Of a stretch of 64,000 bases of DNA, positions 33,043 through 41,232 are shown one piece after another. The stretch is from Streptomyces cadmiisoli (GTDB taxonomy: Bacteria > Actinomycetota > Actinomycetes > Streptomycetales > Streptomycetaceae), in contig NZ_CP030073.1 of assembly GCF_003261055.1 (NCBI RefSeq), positions 5,146,001 through 5,210,000 on the forward strand, read 5' to 3'. Both the position numbers and the translations under genes were made by a program. Within the stretch, counting starts at the first letter, position 1; every line of letters starts with the position of its first letter. A model generated the notes under the pieces. That model saw nothing but the letters and a program-made list of their open reading frames with translations. It was not told where the DNA came from and did not search any database.

Positions 33043-33070
33043 GGGAATTCTGTCCGGATTCCAGTCGTTG
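33043..33070 (+). promoter_or_regulatory. SigR-type promoter upstream of hrdD
   Basis: GGGAAT (33043-33048), 18 bp, GTTG (33067-33070), matching the SigR pattern GGAAT-N18-GTT. It lies about 100 bp upstream of the hrdD ATG. In S. coelicolor hrdD is a known member of the SigR (thiol-oxidative stress) regulon, which supports this reading. Confidence 0.7.
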
Positions 33071-33173
33071 TTTCCATCGGATGCAGGGCACCCCGACAGT
33101 GTTCGCAGAGAACGCCAGGAGTGCTGAGCGTCCACTGGACCACCCGCTGACCTCACTTCGCAAGGGAGCACGC

Positions 33174-34172
33174 ATGGCAACCCGTGCCGTCGCCCGTCGT
33201 ACGTCCGCCTCCGGCGAGACCGTCGGCGCGACCAGCAGTGTTCGCGCCCATGGCGGCGAGATCGCGGACCGCGATCTGGTCGGTATGTATCTGGACGAGA
33301 TCGCGCGCACACCGCTGCTCGATGCCGCCAAGGAGGTCGAGCTGTCCCAGACGATCGAGGCGGGCGTTTTCGCGAGGCAGGTTCTCGACGGGTACGAGGA
33401 GACCACCGCCGACGCCTCCCGCGCCGAGTTGGAGGCCCTGGTCGCCGAGGGCGAGCGGGCCAAGGACGTCTTCATCCGCTCCAACCTCCGCCTGGTCGTC
33501 GCCGTGGCCCGCCGTTACCCCCGCAGCGGCCTGCCCCTGCTCGACCTGATCCAGGAGGGGAACGCCGGCCTCGTGCGCGCGGTGGAGAAGTTCGACTACC
33601 GCAAGGGCTTCAAGTTCTCCACGTACGCCACGTGGTGGATCCGTCAGGCCATCACCCGTTCCATAGCCGACCAGTCGCGCACCATCCGACTGCCCGTCCA
33701 CCTGGTGGAGGAGCTGGGCCGGATCCGGCGTGTGCAGCGCGAGTTCAACCGCGAGCACGGGCGTGACCCGGAGCCCGCCGAGGTCGCCACGGAGCTCGGT
33801 TCGACCCCGGAGCGCGTCATCGACGTGCTCGACTGGGCACGCGACCCGGTCTCGCTGAACATGTCGGTGGACGACGAGGGCGAGACCCAGTTCGGCGACC
33901 TGCTGGAGGACACCTCCGCGGTCTCCCCCGAGCAGTCGGTCCTCACGCTGCTGCGCAGCGAGGAACTGGACGACCTGATCGGCCGCCTGGACCAGCGCAC
34001 CGCATCGATCATCAAGATGCGGTACGGCATCGAGGACGGCCGGGAGCGCACGCTGACCGAGGTCGGCAAGGAACACGGCCTGACCCGTGAGCGCATCCGC
34101 CAGATCGAGAAGCACGCACTGCTGGAGCTGAAGAAGCTGGCACGGGACACCGGGTTCGACGCGGCGGCGTGA
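33174..34172 (+). CDS. hrdD: RNA polymerase sigma factor HrdD (group 2 sigma-70)
   Basis: 332 aa, the length I recall for S. coelicolor HrdD. Region 1.2 DLVGMYLDEIARTPLLDAAKEVELSQTIEAG, region 2 (FIRSNLRLVVAVARRYPRSGLPLLDLIQEGNAGLVRAVEKFDYRKGFKFSTYATWWIRQAITRSIADQ as spread over residues 100-170), region 3, and region 4 with helix-turn-helix LTEVGKEHGLTRERIRQIEKHAL. Region 1.1 is short, as expected for a dispensable group 2 sigma. The start ATG 33174 follows AAGGGAG. Recognition would be HrdB-like promoters. A SigR-type promoter precedes it. Confidence 0.95.
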   Translation: MATRAVARRTSASGETVGATSSVRAHGGEIADRDLVGMYLDEIARTPLLDAAKEVELSQTIEAGVFARQVLDGYEETTADASRAELEALVAEGERAKDVFIRSNLRLVVAVARRYPRSGLPLLDLIQEGNAGLVRAVEKFDYRKGFKFSTYATWWIRQAITRSIADQSRTIRLPVHLVEELGRIRRVQREFNREHGRDPEPAEVATELGSTPERVIDVLDWARDPVSLNMSVDDEGETQFGDLLEDTSAVSPEQSVLTLLRSEELDDLIGRLDQRTASIIKMRYGIEDGRERTLTEVGKEHGLTRERIRQIEKHALLELKKLARDTGFDAAA

Positions 34173-34181
34173 CCGCCGCGT

Positions 34182-34206
34182 CACCCGGGCCCCGGCCCGG
34201 CGGGTG
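34182..34206 (+). terminator. Hairpin after hrdD
   Basis: CACCCGGGCC (34182-34191) pairs with GGCCCGGCGGGTG (34194-34206) with a small bulge. It begins 10 bp after the hrdD stop. Confidence 0.45.
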
Positions 34207-34625
34207 TGCGACCCCGTGCGGTCGCGTACGCCGGGTGGCGAAAGCCCGCGCAAACATGGCCGTGTAACGCCGCTTCAAGGCGTGAGGGCCCGGGAACAAG
34301 ACCTCCGAGCACCTCAGTTCGCGTCCCAGGGCCCCGACTTCTGCCCCCGTGGGCCGACTTGCCGAGGCCTGACCGGCCGGACCGCACCGTCGGTCACAGC
34401 TGTACCGCGATCACCAGTAGCGCAACCATCAGAGCCACGTCCCGACGCACTCCCCCCGGCGCCGGGACCTCCCCCAGCCGGGCTTCGGCGCCTTCCCCCG
34501 GGCGTCGGGGCCCGGCTGTCTGCCGTCCGGACGCGGGCACGGCAGGACGGCGGGGCACCCCGTACCTGAACACCGGGGTGGCCCGCCGGATGGCAGATTG
34601 TGCCACATGGGCATAGCCTGCCGAC
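34207..34625. other. Gap with no clear gene; possible 18-aa membrane peptide on the minus strand
   Basis: 419 bp between hrdD and a TetR gene. The only protein-like stretch is on the minus strand at about 34394-34450: it would read VRRDVALMVALLVIAVQL then TGA, a single hydrophobic helix. There is no well-spaced ribosome-binding site, so this is weak. The TetR promoter must be near 34600, where TAGCCT at 34615-34620 could be a -10. Confidence 0.3.
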
Positions 34626-35435
34626 GTGAGCAGCACCACCCCCGCACAGCATCCACGCCGTTCGTCTTCCTCTTCATCCCCAGCGTCCGCGGCTTCATCC
34701 GTGTCACCCTCCTCTTCCTCGGCCCTCCCGCCCCTCCCGGCCCCGCTTCCCCCCGGCGCCTCGCTGACGGAGCGGCGCAAGGCCGCGACACGGATGGAGA
34801 TCGCCCGGGCGGCGGCCGGACTCTTCGTACGGCGCGGCCTGCGCGCCACCCGGGCCGAGGACATCGCCAACGCCGCCGGCGTCGCCCCGCGCACCTTCTA
34901 CCGGTACTTCGCGACCAAGGAGGAGGCAGTCGCCCCGCTCTACGCCGCCGGGGCGCAACGCTGGGTGGAGGCCGTCCGCGCGGCTCCCGCCGAACTCCCC
35001 GTGCACGATGCCCTGGAGCACGCGGTGCGCCACACCCTGACACCGGGCCTCGGAGTGTCCGGCGCCTCCTGGGAATGGGTGCGCACCCTCATCCACCTCG
35101 CCCGCACCAGTCCCGCGATCCTGAAGGTCTGGGCGGAGGTGTGCCGGACCTCGGAGGACGCCCTCGCGCAGGTGCTGGCGGCACGGGCGGCGCCCGGGAC
35201 CGAGGTGACGGAGGGTGACGACAACGTTGCCGCGGGGCAGGCCGTGACCCCGGAACTCCGCTTCACCGCGGCGGTCGCGAGCGCGTCGGTGCGCGTGGCC
35301 GTCGAGTCCTGGTCGGCGGGCACGGCCCCGGCGACGGGCCCGCGGGGTCCGGCGGAACTGGCACTGAGCAACCTGGAGTCGCTGCGGGGGTTCCGGTGGG
35401 AGGGGACCGGCGGGAGCGCGGCGGATCCCGGGTGA
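34626..35435 (+). CDS. TetR-family regulator with long Ser-rich N-terminus
   Basis: 269 aa. A 50-residue Ser/Pro-rich N-terminal extension precedes the helix-turn-helix (about residues 52-100: RRKAATRMEIARAAAGLFVRRGLRATRAEDIANAAGVAPRTFYRYFATKEEAV). The ligand domain is normal in length. The start, GTG 34626, follows a -10-like TAGCCT at 34615-34620, and may be leaderless; a start at a later in-frame codon (near LTERRKAATRM) would remove the extension. Target and ligand are unknown. Confidence 0.85.
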   Translation: MSSTTPAQHPRRSSSSSSPASAASSVSPSSSSALPPLPAPLPPGASLTERRKAATRMEIARAAAGLFVRRGLRATRAEDIANAAGVAPRTFYRYFATKEEAVAPLYAAGAQRWVEAVRAAPAELPVHDALEHAVRHTLTPGLGVSGASWEWVRTLIHLARTSPAILKVWAEVCRTSEDALAQVLAARAAPGTEVTEGDDNVAAGQAVTPELRFTAAVASASVRVAVESWSAGTAPATGPRGPAELALSNLESLRGFRWEGTGGSAADPG

Positions 35436-35488
35436 GGACCCGGGGCCGGCGGGAGTGCGGCGGATCCCGGTGAGGACCGCGCCGGGTG

Positions 35489-35974
35489 TCACGCCGCGCC
35501 CGCCGCACCGGCGCCGGCGCGGCACAGACGCCCGCCCAACTCCCGTACTCTGCTCACCAGTTCCGCGGGCTTCTCGACGGTGAACTCGTGCCCGAGCATC
35601 GCCAACCGCACCGCGAGCCACTCCACGGGTTCGCTGCTGGTGCCGGTCAGCCGGCAGCGCTCCGGGTCCGTCCCCTCCGGCACCCCCAGCCAGGCCGGGA
35701 GCCCGGCCGCCACCGCCTCGGCCGACGCGTCGAAGGCGACGGCGAACTCGTACGTCTCCTGCCGCCGCCCGATCGACTGCCGCAGATACTCCGCCGCGCT
35801 CCCCGTCGGCAGCTCCCTCGGCGTGAACCGCGCGCCCGTGGCGAACGGCTCGCCGACCCGGTCCACGCGGAACGTGCGCCAGTCCTCCCGGTCGAGGTCG
35901 TAGGCCACGAGGTACCACCGGCGGCCGGTCGACACCAGCCGATACGGCTCCGTCAGCCGCCGATCGCGGGCAGG
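35489..35974 (-). pseudogene. WYL-domain transcriptional regulator, C-terminal remnant
   Basis: From GTG 35935 it reads VSTGRRWYLVAYDLDREDWRTFRVDRV and continues as a WYL domain plus its C-terminal extension (WCX) to the stop (148 aa). Full WYL regulators are about 320 aa, with an N-terminal helix-turn-helix and a preceding strand of the same domain. Here the same frame extends upstream only as DRRLTEPYRLV, then loses similarity and meets an in-frame stop at about 36042. So the DNA-binding half is missing, and the WYL fold itself starts without its first strand. It ends directly beside the fruR promoter. Possibly still expressed, but I judge it a fragment. Confidence 0.65.
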
Positions 35975-36055
35975 CTTCTGTCGCGCCGTTTCCCCGGGTG
36001 GGTCGGCCCTGACCGCCCCCGATGCCTGTTTGTGTCTGTCTCATGCCTGACCATG

Positions 36056-36084
36056 TTTACTTTCCGCTCATCCGGGCGTAGCCT
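36056..36084 (+). promoter_or_regulatory. Housekeeping-type promoter of the fructose operon
   Basis: TTTACT (36056-36061), 17-bp spacer, TAGCCT (36079-36084), 46 bp before fruR. The AT-rich TGTTTGTGTCTGTC at about 36026-36040 just upstream could contain the FruR binding site. Confidence 0.6.
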
Positions 36085-36129
36085 CCAGGCGAAACCACAA
36101 GTTCGGGCATGAGTCGGAGGCGAACGGGC

Positions 36130-36891
36130 ATGTACGCGCCGGAGCGGCAGCAGGAGATCCTCCGGATCGCCCGGGACAGCGGTCGGGTGGACGTGGTGTC
36201 GCTCGCCGAGGAGTTCCAGGTCACCGCGGAGACGATTCGCCGCGATCTGAAGGCGCTCGACCGGGCGGGCCTGGTCCGCCGGGTGCACGGGGGCGCGATC
36301 CCGGCCGGGCGCCTCGACTTCGAGCCGGACCTCGCCGAGCGCGAGTCCACCGCCGCCGACGAGAAGGACCGCATCGCGAAGGCGGCCCTGGCCGAACTGC
36401 CCACCGAGGGCACCGTGATCCTGGACGCCGGTACGACCGTGGCGAGGCTCGCGGCGGCGATCCCGCTGGACTCCTCGCTGACGGTCGTCACGCACAGCCT
36501 GCCGATCGCGGCCCGGCTCGCGGACCACCCCGGCATCCAGCTCCACCTCGTCGGAGGACGCGTCCGGCACCGTACGCGCGCCGCCGTGGACGCCTGGGCG
36601 CTGCGTGCGTACGGCGAGATCCGGGCGGACGTCCTCTTCGTCGCCGCCAACGGCTTCTCCACCGACCACGGACTGACCACCCCCGACCTCGCCGAGGCCG
36701 CGGTCAAACGCGCCGCGGTCGCCGCCGCGCGACGCGTGGTGCTGCTGGCCGACTCCGCCAAGCACGGCCAGGAGCACTTCGCCCGCTTCGGCGACCTCGG
36801 CGATGTGGACCTGCTGGTCACCGACACCGAGCTCAGCACGCAGGACGCCGCGGCCATCGAGCGCGGCGGCACGGAAGTGGTACGCGCATGA
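36130..36891 (+). CDS. fruR: DeoR-family repressor of the fructose operon
   Basis: 253 aa. N-terminal helix-turn-helix with the DeoR signature (MYAPERQQEILRIARDSGRVDVVSLAEEFQVTAETIRRDLKALDRAGLVRRVHGGAI), then a DeoRC sugar-phosphate-binding domain (VILDAGTTVARLAAAI; VVTHSLPIAARLA; FVAANGFSTDHGLTTP). Fructose 1-phosphate is the usual inducer for fructose-linked members. Start ATG 36130 after GGAGG at 36116-36120. Its TGA overlaps the fruK ATG. Confidence 0.92.
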   Translation: MYAPERQQEILRIARDSGRVDVVSLAEEFQVTAETIRRDLKALDRAGLVRRVHGGAIPAGRLDFEPDLAERESTAADEKDRIAKAALAELPTEGTVILDAGTTVARLAAAIPLDSSLTVVTHSLPIAARLADHPGIQLHLVGGRVRHRTRAAVDAWALRAYGEIRADVLFVAANGFSTDHGLTTPDLAEAAVKRAAVAAARRVVLLADSAKHGQEHFARFGDLGDVDLLVTDTELSTQDAAAIERGGTEVVRA

Positions 36892-37835
36892 TCCTCACCG
36901 TGACCCCCAACCCGTCCCTGGACCGCACCTACGAGGTCCCCGCACTGGAGCGCGGTGAGGTCATCCGCGCCACCGGCGAGCGCATGGATCCCGGCGGCAA
37001 GGGCGTCAACGTCTCACGCGCCGTCACGGCCGCCGGACGGCGCTCGGTCGCGGTCCTCCCGCTGGGCGGCGCGCCCGGCGCGCTGATCGCCGAGCTGCTC
37101 GACGCGCAGGGCATCGAGGTCGTACCGGTCCCCGTGGCCGGCGCCACCCGCTCGAACATCGCGCTGGCCGAGGCCGACGGAGTGCTGACGAAGATCAACG
37201 CTCCCGGTCCGCTGCTCTCGGCGGAGGAGCGGGAGCTGCTGTTCGACACCGTGCGCCGGCAGTCGCGCGACGCCGACTGGATCGCGTGCTGCGGAAGCCT
37301 GCCGCGGGGCCTCGCACCGTCGTGGTACGCCGACCTGGTCGCGCGGGCGCACGCCGAGGGTGCGCGTATCGCGCTGGACACCTCGGGCCCGGCGCTGCTC
37401 GAAGCGCTGCGCGAGCGGCCCGACGTGGTGAAACCCAACGCGGAGGAACTCGCGCAGGCCGTCGGGCGCCCGCTGGCGACGGTGGGCGACGCGCTGAAGG
37501 CGGCCGAGGAACTGCGGGAGCGCGGCGCGCGCGCCGTGCTGGCGAGCCTGGGCGCCGACGGGCAACTGCTCGTCGAGGGCGCGGGCACCTGGTTCGGCAG
37601 CGCCCGCGTCGACGCGGTGCGGTCCAACGTCGGCGCCGGCGACTCCTCACTGGCGGGCTTCCTGATCGCCGGCGGCAGTGGCCCGCGGGCGCTCGCCTCG
37701 GCGATCGCGCACGGCGCGGCGGCGGTCGGGCTGCCCGGCAGCGTGATGCCGGCGCCCGCCGACCTGAACCCGGCCGCGGTGACGGTGACCGACCGGGTCC
37801 CGCTGGACCGCGAACTGACGGAGCCGGTGTCATGA
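36888..37835 (+). CDS. fruK: 1-phosphofructokinase
   Basis: 315 aa, PfkB family. MILTVTPNPSLDRTYEVP and GGKGVNVSRAVTAAGRR at the N-terminus, and the C-terminal signature NVGAGDSSLAGFL with catalytic Asp. It phosphorylates fructose 1-phosphate, made by the PTS, to fructose 1,6-bisphosphate. Its ATG overlaps the fruR stop (ATGA), and its stop overlaps the next ORF start (ATGA). Confidence 0.94.
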   Translation: MILTVTPNPSLDRTYEVPALERGEVIRATGERMDPGGKGVNVSRAVTAAGRRSVAVLPLGGAPGALIAELLDAQGIEVVPVPVAGATRSNIALAEADGVLTKINAPGPLLSAEERELLFDTVRRQSRDADWIACCGSLPRGLAPSWYADLVARAHAEGARIALDTSGPALLEALRERPDVVKPNAEELAQAVGRPLATVGDALKAAEELRERGARAVLASLGADGQLLVEGAGTWFGSARVDAVRSNVGAGDSSLAGFLIAGGSGPRALASAIAHGAAAVGLPGSVMPAPADLNPAAVTVTDRVPLDRELTEPVS

Positions 37836-38161
37836 CCGTTCGCGCGACGATCCCGACGGCACCCCCGGAACCGGACGCGAGGCGGCGGGGCGGACCGGCG
37901 TCGCCCGCCGCGCCCCTGGCCGCCGCACCGTCCCCCGCCCCGTCGCCTGTCACACCCGTGCCCGCCTCGACGCCCGCCCCGTTGCCCGCGGCGGCCATCG
38001 CCCGGCCGGGCGGCCCGAGCCGCGCCGCTTCCCCGGGGAGGCGGGGTTTCCCCGGCCCCGCCACCGCGCTCTCGGCCACCCCCCGCAGCACCCCCGTCCC
38101 CATCCCCTGTTCCGCCCACCCCACCGGCCGGGCGATACGCGTGCGAAGGAGCCCGCGATGA
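37832..38161 (+). CDS. Pro/Ala-rich 109-aa ORF nested between fruK and fruA
   Basis: ATG 37832 overlaps the fruK TGA by 4 bp, and its own TGA (38159-38161) overlaps the fruA ATG by 4 bp. It starts MTVRATIPTAPPEPDARRRGG, is about 55% Pro/Ala/Ser and has no known domain, membrane helix or signal peptide. Codon third positions are GC-rich, as for any frame here, so composition does not decide. The exact coupling at both ends favours translation; a non-coding 320-bp spacer that is open by chance is the alternative. Confidence 0.45.
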   Translation: MTVRATIPTAPPEPDARRRGGPASPAAPLAAAPSPAPSPVTPVPASTPAPLPAAAIARPGGPSRAASPGRRGFPGPATALSATPRSTPVPIPCSAHPTGRAIRVRRSPR

Positions 38162-40245
38162 GCGAGATGATCACCGCGGACCTGGTCGACCTCGACCTGT
38201 CCGCCGAGACCAAGGAAGCGGCGGCGCGCGCCCTCGCCGAACGCATGGTGGCCTCGGGCCGGGTGACCGACCTGGAGGGCTTCCTCGCCGACGTGGCGGC
38301 CCGCGAGGCGCAGATGCCGACCGGCCTGGACGGCGGCATCGGCATACCGCACTGCCGCAGCGAGCACGTCACCGAGCCGACGCTCGCCTTCGGGCGCAGC
38401 ACCGCCGGTATCGACTTCGGCGCCGCGGACGGGCCCGCGGACCTGATCTTCCTGATCGCGGCCCCGGCCGGCGCCGACGACGCCCATCTGACGATCCTCT
38501 CGTCGCTCGCACGGCAGCTGATGGACGCCGATTTCACCGCAGCGCTGCGATCGGCGGACGACGCGGTGGCGGCCGCCGAGCTCATCCGGGGTGAGCGGCC
38601 GGCGCGGGCCGAGGGCGGCACCGAGGACTCCGCGGCGACGTCGGCGGCGGCCTCCGCCGGCGGCGCCACGGGTGACGCCGACGGCGACCCGGGTGGCGCG
38701 GACGCCGCCACCGGTGACAGCCTCGGCGAACCGGCTGGCGCGCGTCCGTTCCGGATCGTCGCCGTCACCTCCTGCCCCACCGGCATCGCCCACACGTACA
38801 TGGCGGCCGAGTCGCTGGAGAGCGCCGGCCGCGAGGCGGGCGTCGAGGTCGTCGTCGAGACGCAGGGTTCGGCCGGCTTCACCCGGCTCGACCCGGGTGT
38901 CATCGCCGCGGCGGACGCCGTGATCCTCGCGCACGACGTGCCCGTACGGGACAAGGCCCGCTTCGCGGGCAAGCCGACCGTCGACGTAGGGGTGAAGGCG
39001 GGCATCAACCGTCCCGCCGAGCTGATCTCCGAGGTGCGCGCCAAGGCCGAGCGCGGCGAGGTCACCGCGCCCGCGGTCCCGGGCACGCCGGTCGACCGCG
39101 CCGGTGAGTCCGGCGAGGGCTACGGCACGAAGCTGCGCAAATGGCTGATGAGCGGCGTCAGTTACATGGTCCCGTTCGTCGCCGCGGGCGGTCTGCTCAT
39201 CGCCCTCGGCTTCGCGATCGGCGGCTACGAGATCAACAAGGCGCCGTCCGTCATGGAGCACTTCATGTGGACCCAGGCGGACAGCTGGGGCGCGCTGTTC
39301 TTCCAGATCGGCGGCGTCGCGTTCAACTTCCTGGTTCCCGTGCTGGCGGGCTACATCGCCTACGGCATGGCCGACCGCCCCGGTCTCGTCCCCGGCTTCG
39401 TCGGCGGCGCGATCTCGTTCACCATCAACGCCGGCTTCCTCGGCGGCCTGGCGGCCGGTCTGATCGCCGGCGCGGTGGTGATGGGCATCCAGCGGGTGCG
39501 GATCCCGGCGACGCTGCGCGGCATCATGCCGGTGGTGGTGATCCCGCTGATCTCCTCGGCGATCGTCGGCTTCCTGATGTTCGTCGTGATCGGCAAACCC
39601 ATCGCCTCCGCGCAGAAGGCGATGACCGACTGGCTCAACGGCCTCACCGGCACCAACGCCGTCCTGCTCGGCATGCTGCTCGGCCTGATGATGTGCTTCG
39701 ACCTCGGCGGCCCCGTCAACAAGGTCGCCTACACCTTCGCCACCGCCGGTATCGCCGTCGCCGCCCCCAGCGAGTCCGCGATGAAGATCATGGCGGCGGT
39801 GATGGCCGCCGGTATGGTCCCGCCGCTGGCGATGGCCCTGGCCACGACCGTGCGCGGCAGGCTGTTCACGCAGACCGAGCGGGAGAACGGCAAGGCGGCC
39901 TGGGTGCTGGGCGCCTCCTTCATCTCCGAGGGCGCGATCCCGTTCGCGGCGGCCGACCCGCTGCGTGTGATCCCCTCCGCGATGGTGGGCGGCGCGGTCA
40001 CCGGTGCCCTGTCGATGGCCTTCGGCGCCACGCTGCGCGCTCCGCACGGTGGCATCTTCGTGGTGCCGCTGATCGGCAACCCGTTCCTCTACCTGATCGC
40101 CATCGCCGCGGGCGTGTGCGTCACCACGGCGCTGGTCGTCGTACTGAAGAGTCTGCGCAAGCCGGCCGCGGGCACCTCGGGCGCCGGGGCGGCGGACGGT
40201 TCGGCCGTCGCGGCGGCGGCGCGGAAGCAGGCGGTGGCCGCGTAG
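38158..40245 (+). CDS. fruA: PTS fructose transporter, fused EIIABC
   Basis: 695 aa. EIIA (residues 1-145) with phosphorylated His65 in GIGIPHCRSEHV; a Gly/Ala/Asp-rich linker (about 150-195); EIIB (about 196-300) with Cys206 in VTSCPTGIAHTYMAAE; EIIC (about 320-680) with about 9 membrane segments and the DLGGPVNKVAYTFA and SEGAIPFAAADPLRVIPS signatures. It takes up fructose as fructose 1-phosphate, using phosphate from HPr. AAGGAG at 38146-38151 precedes the ATG. Confidence 0.96.
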   Translation: MSEMITADLVDLDLSAETKEAAARALAERMVASGRVTDLEGFLADVAAREAQMPTGLDGGIGIPHCRSEHVTEPTLAFGRSTAGIDFGAADGPADLIFLIAAPAGADDAHLTILSSLARQLMDADFTAALRSADDAVAAAELIRGERPARAEGGTEDSAATSAAASAGGATGDADGDPGGADAATGDSLGEPAGARPFRIVAVTSCPTGIAHTYMAAESLESAGREAGVEVVVETQGSAGFTRLDPGVIAAADAVILAHDVPVRDKARFAGKPTVDVGVKAGINRPAELISEVRAKAERGEVTAPAVPGTPVDRAGESGEGYGTKLRKWLMSGVSYMVPFVAAGGLLIALGFAIGGYEINKAPSVMEHFMWTQADSWGALFFQIGGVAFNFLVPVLAGYIAYGMADRPGLVPGFVGGAISFTINAGFLGGLAAGLIAGAVVMGIQRVRIPATLRGIMPVVVIPLISSAIVGFLMFVVIGKPIASAQKAMTDWLNGLTGTNAVLLGMLLGLMMCFDLGGPVNKVAYTFATAGIAVAAPSESAMKIMAAVMAAGMVPPLAMALATTVRGRLFTQTERENGKAAWVLGASFISEGAIPFAAADPLRVIPSAMVGGAVTGALSMAFGATLRAPHGGIFVVPLIGNPFLYLIAIAAGVCVTTALVVVLKSLRKPAAGTSGAGAADGSAVAAAARKQAVAA

Positions 40246-40290
40246 CGACCCGGGCTGGTGCCGGTGCCCTCGCGGCGCCGGCGCGCCGGG

Positions 40291-41037
40291 TCAGGAGAGC
40301 TGGGCCGCGCGGCGCTCCATCGCGTCCCGCGCCTCGTTCTCGCTCGTGTAGACCTCGCACATGTGGCGTCCGTCCGGCGTCGCGGTGTGCTCCGCCTCCC
40401 ACAGGGAGACCTCCTGCCCGTCGTGCAGCAGGAACGCGTGCTCGTAGAGCGAGAAGCACAGCCTGGCGCGGCCGGCGCGGCAGGGGCGGCCGAAGGCCTG
40501 GGTGATCTGGTGCGCGCAGGCCGTGGCCAGCAGCGCGGCGGTCTCCGCGCCGGGCCGGTCCGGGTTCTCCGCCCGGCGCAGCAGCCGGCGCGCGTGGTCC
40601 GCCGAGTCGTCCGGCACGTACGCGTGCCGCGAAGCGAGGAACGGGGACAGCTCGATCAGCATCGGCAGCTCGAAGTCGGCGGTCTCCGGCGGCAGCGGCA
40701 GCCGGGCCCCGGCGGCGTGCAGTTCCTCCGAGTCCACGTACACCTCGTGCTGCGGGGCGCCGCCCGGCTCGGTGTTGTGCACCAGCTCCCAGAGCGTGAG
40801 CGCCGACCCGTCGGCGAGCAGCCAGGTGTGCCGGTACGTCTCGCGGTGCAGGCCGGCGCTGTGATGCGCGGAGTGCAGTGAGCTGTCGTGCGCCAGCGCA
40901 CCGTCGAGCCGCCCTATCGTCTCGTCGGGCAGTTCGAACGAGTTCAGGGCACGGCCGAGCAGTCGCGTGAGGTGCTCCTCCGGAGACTCGGGCGACTCGT
41001 GTGGTTCGTACGCTGTCGTCTCGTACGGAACGCTCAA
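40291..41037 (-). CDS. DUF6227 family protein
   Basis: 248 aa, TTG start after GGGAGAAACC. Begins MSVPYETTAYEPHESPESPEEHLTRLLGRALNSFELPD; contains HTWLLADGSALTLWELVHN and a second, parallel segment HAFLLHDGQEVSLWEAEHT, so the protein is an internal duplication of a beta-rich unit. Streptomyces-restricted as far as I know; function unknown. No signal or membrane segment. Confidence 0.8.
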   Translation of the reverse strand: MSVPYETTAYEPHESPESPEEHLTRLLGRALNSFELPDETIGRLDGALAHDSSLHSAHHSAGLHRETYRHTWLLADGSALTLWELVHNTEPGGAPQHEVYVDSEELHAAGARLPLPPETADFELPMLIELSPFLASRHAYVPDDSADHARRLLRRAENPDRPGAETAALLATACAHQITQAFGRPCRAGRARLCFSLYEHAFLLHDGQEVSLWEAEHTATPDGRHMCEVYTSENEARDAMERRAAQLS

Positions 41038-41141
41038 GGTTTCTCCCGGCGTTGCTGCATGTCACCTTGTGGGTGCATACCGTAGCCCCTCGGTCGGACA
41101 TCATGTCCGAGAACCGAGAAAACGTACGCAGGGAAAACGGA

Positions 41142-41172
41142 CGGGCCGGGTGGGAGGTTCCCACACGGCCCG
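41142..41172 (-). terminator. Hairpin after the L,D-transpeptidase gene
   Basis: CGGGCCGGGTGGGA (41142-41155), 3-nt loop, TCCCACACGGCCCG (41159-41172), one mismatch. It lies 60 bp beyond the transpeptidase stop. Confidence 0.6.
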
Positions 41173-41232
41173 ACGCCTCATCAAAAACCGCTGGCCGACG
41201 GCCCCTTACCGGCGGTCACCCGCACCCTCCGG

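Noticed and set aside
35935..36109. A divergent start for an intact WYL regulator overlapping the fruR promoter
   Set aside because: The frame upstream of 35974 loses similarity, lacks a helix-turn-helix and has an in-frame stop at about 36042.
37195..40047. Open frame of about 950 codons on the minus strand across fruK and fruA
   Set aside because: Antisense to the PTS genes, with His/Arg/Gly-rich low-complexity translation; a shadow of biased third positions.
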